From NCBI GenBank assembly GCA_004151065.3, contig NWUY0300013149.1, positions 31,767 to 51,091 on the forward strand: 19,325 nt of DNA. The letters are read 5' to 3'. Numbering within the stretch: the stretch's first letter is position 1; the number at the start of each line of letters is the position of its first letter. Below, one piece after another: positions 18,328 through 19,325 of this stretch. The position numbers and the translations under genes were made by a program. The notes under the pieces are model-generated. The model searched no databases and was not told the origin of the DNA. It was given only the letters and a program-made list of their open reading frames with translations. The DNA comes from Larix sibirica (lineage: Eukaryota; Streptophyta; Pinopsida; Pinales; Pinaceae).

Positions 18328-19325
18328 ATGGGTAAGCAAAAGAAATGGAAGATTATAATAGACCTTGAGGTCCAAGACCCAAAAGACATGTTGACCTTTT
18401 CAGGCAAAGATTTAGCTTGGAATGAAGTATATAGATCAGATAGTCCTCTATTTGATTGTGTTGCAAAAATTTCTTCAAATAGAGTTATTGATTTTATTAA
18501 AGAGGAGGAAGCCAATCCTTATGCTCTATGTACATTCTTATACACCGTGAACAAACCCCCGACATAAATGGATAATGCTCACTTGCATTGGAAGCTTTAA
18601 GTATTTCATAGTCAAATGAATCTTTCATTTATAAATTTGTTTTTGTTTTAGTTGGTGCATGCACTTTGTGACTTGGCATATATGATCACAGATGGTTACA
18701 CCTGAGTGTACATATATGATTTTGGTGTGATTGTTTCATGTACTAAGATTTTGTAATTTGTAGCGAAGGTACTCATGTTCATATGGTCCAGAAGACATAA
18801 GATCAGAGCATCTAAATAAACCGACAGGGGTTCATTTGCAAAGAAGAGAGGATTCCAATGCCACTTTATTATAAATGTCTTGATTAAGAATCCCAAGATA
18901 GCAATATTGACATACGACACATATGATCATGAGGATGAGGATGTATGGCCTTGTCATGGTTGACATGATAACTCCGATCAGCCTAGGTCCTTGCATAAAC
19001 CTAAGCTTTTGAGAGACATCGTCTCTTATGTAGAAAGTTGTTTATTTATGGGTGTGCTAATTGATGTTGTATATAACAAGCACATTGAGCAACATGTTGA
19101 CATGGATGTGGGAAATCGTGGTAGAGATTTCTTCTTGACCAAGAAAGATGTTGCAGACATCTATCATCGTCAGATGAAATGCAAGTATAAAATTCATAGC
19201 AAAGATGAAATGAGTGTTAATCTTTGGTATCAGAAACAACCAGATGACTTTTTCCTTTTTTAGAAGACCAATGGTCCAAATGTCTCATTTATTATTGGTA
19301 TTCAAACAAAATGGATGTTGGAGAC
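18328..19325 (+). pseudogene. MULE-type transposase, 5' part, broken
   Basis: This looks like the N-terminal part of a Mutator-like (MULE/FAR1-related) transposase, which cuts and moves DNA in the nucleus. The first part (18328-18567) reads MGKQKKWKIIIDLEVQDPKD and on to FIKEEEANPY, then a stop. A ~196-base gap that may be an intron ends TTTGTAG before 18764. From there RRYSCSYGPEDIRSEHLNKP continues, a frameshift occurs near the G run 18827-18830, then KKRGFQCHFIINVLIKNPKI, HEDEDVWPCHG, a TGA (18961-18963), and RDFFLTKKDVADIYHRQM, EMSVNLWYQKQPDDFF, a TAG (19261-19263) and FIIGIQTKWMLE. The Cys/His spacing suits the family's zinc-binding domain. The IQTKW stretch is the kind that precedes the first catalytic Asp, which would lie just past the window end. 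An alternative is a domesticated FAR1-like gene, but the breaks argue for a dead element. Confidence 0.6.
18568..18763 (+). other. Possible intron within the MULE relic
   Basis: The two coding-like parts of the transposase are separated by AT-rich sequence ending TACTAAG...TTTGTAG, a plausible branch point and acceptor before 18764. A GTATTT at 18601 is a candidate donor, but the reading frame is already closed by then, so decay or another donor is needed. Confidence 0.3.

Noticed and set aside
18255-18515. Minus-strand 86-codon frame opposite the transposase relic
   Set aside because: It is the shadow of the plus-strand coding-like frame at 18328-18567.

Overview
The window reads as repeat-rich, gene-poor nuclear DNA from a plant with a large genome. 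AT-rich sequence carries dead LINE and Mutator-like (MULE) transposase remnants, a tRNA-derived SINE, several degenerate tandem arrays and plant-type GT..AG splice signals. Nothing looks bacterial, organellar or viral. A gymnosperm is possible, but the sequence does not settle this. I see no intact protein-coding gene; most short open frames are chance frames inside repeats.

Left part (84-11618): a direct repeat of period 5770, copy A at 84-5852 and copy B at 5854-11618. The copies are practically identical from 84 to 4824 (I saw one mismatch, at 88), then abruptly differ by roughly 10% to the end. Copy A ends at an ambiguous base (N, 5853) exactly where copy B begins. A second N (11981) is followed exactly by a diverged fragment of the same repeat (11982-12087). 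This pattern fits badly joined or unmerged contigs better than a simple true tandem duplication. Inside each copy lie three minus-strand exon-like blocks with joined reading phase and one in-frame stop, a ~115-bp degenerate minisatellite, small direct repeats, a 14-bp perfect hairpin, and a 544-bp composite SINE-like insertion. That insertion has three tRNA-like box A/box B heads, an A-rich tail and a ~16-bp target-site duplication. A ~184-bp tandem pair follows it.

Middle part (11619-16960): unassigned AT-rich DNA, an AATTGTA-type simple array, a minus-strand LINE reverse transcriptase relic (motif A, GLRxGCPLSP motif and motif C recognisable, the expected catalytic aspartates lost), a two-unit C/T-rich repeat, a four-unit ~187-bp degenerate array, and a small CpG-rich patch near 16745-16860 that contrasts with its surroundings.

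Right part (16961-19325): a ~1.1-kb array of about 15-bp units (GGTCATAGTTCCTGA type, alternating with GGTCAAAGTTCCTGA type) with longer-range periodicity. It is followed by a broken plus-strand MULE-type transposase N-terminal region carrying a frameshift and two stops. The window ends just before its catalytic core is expected. The recognised genes are dead mobile-element parts and do not work together.
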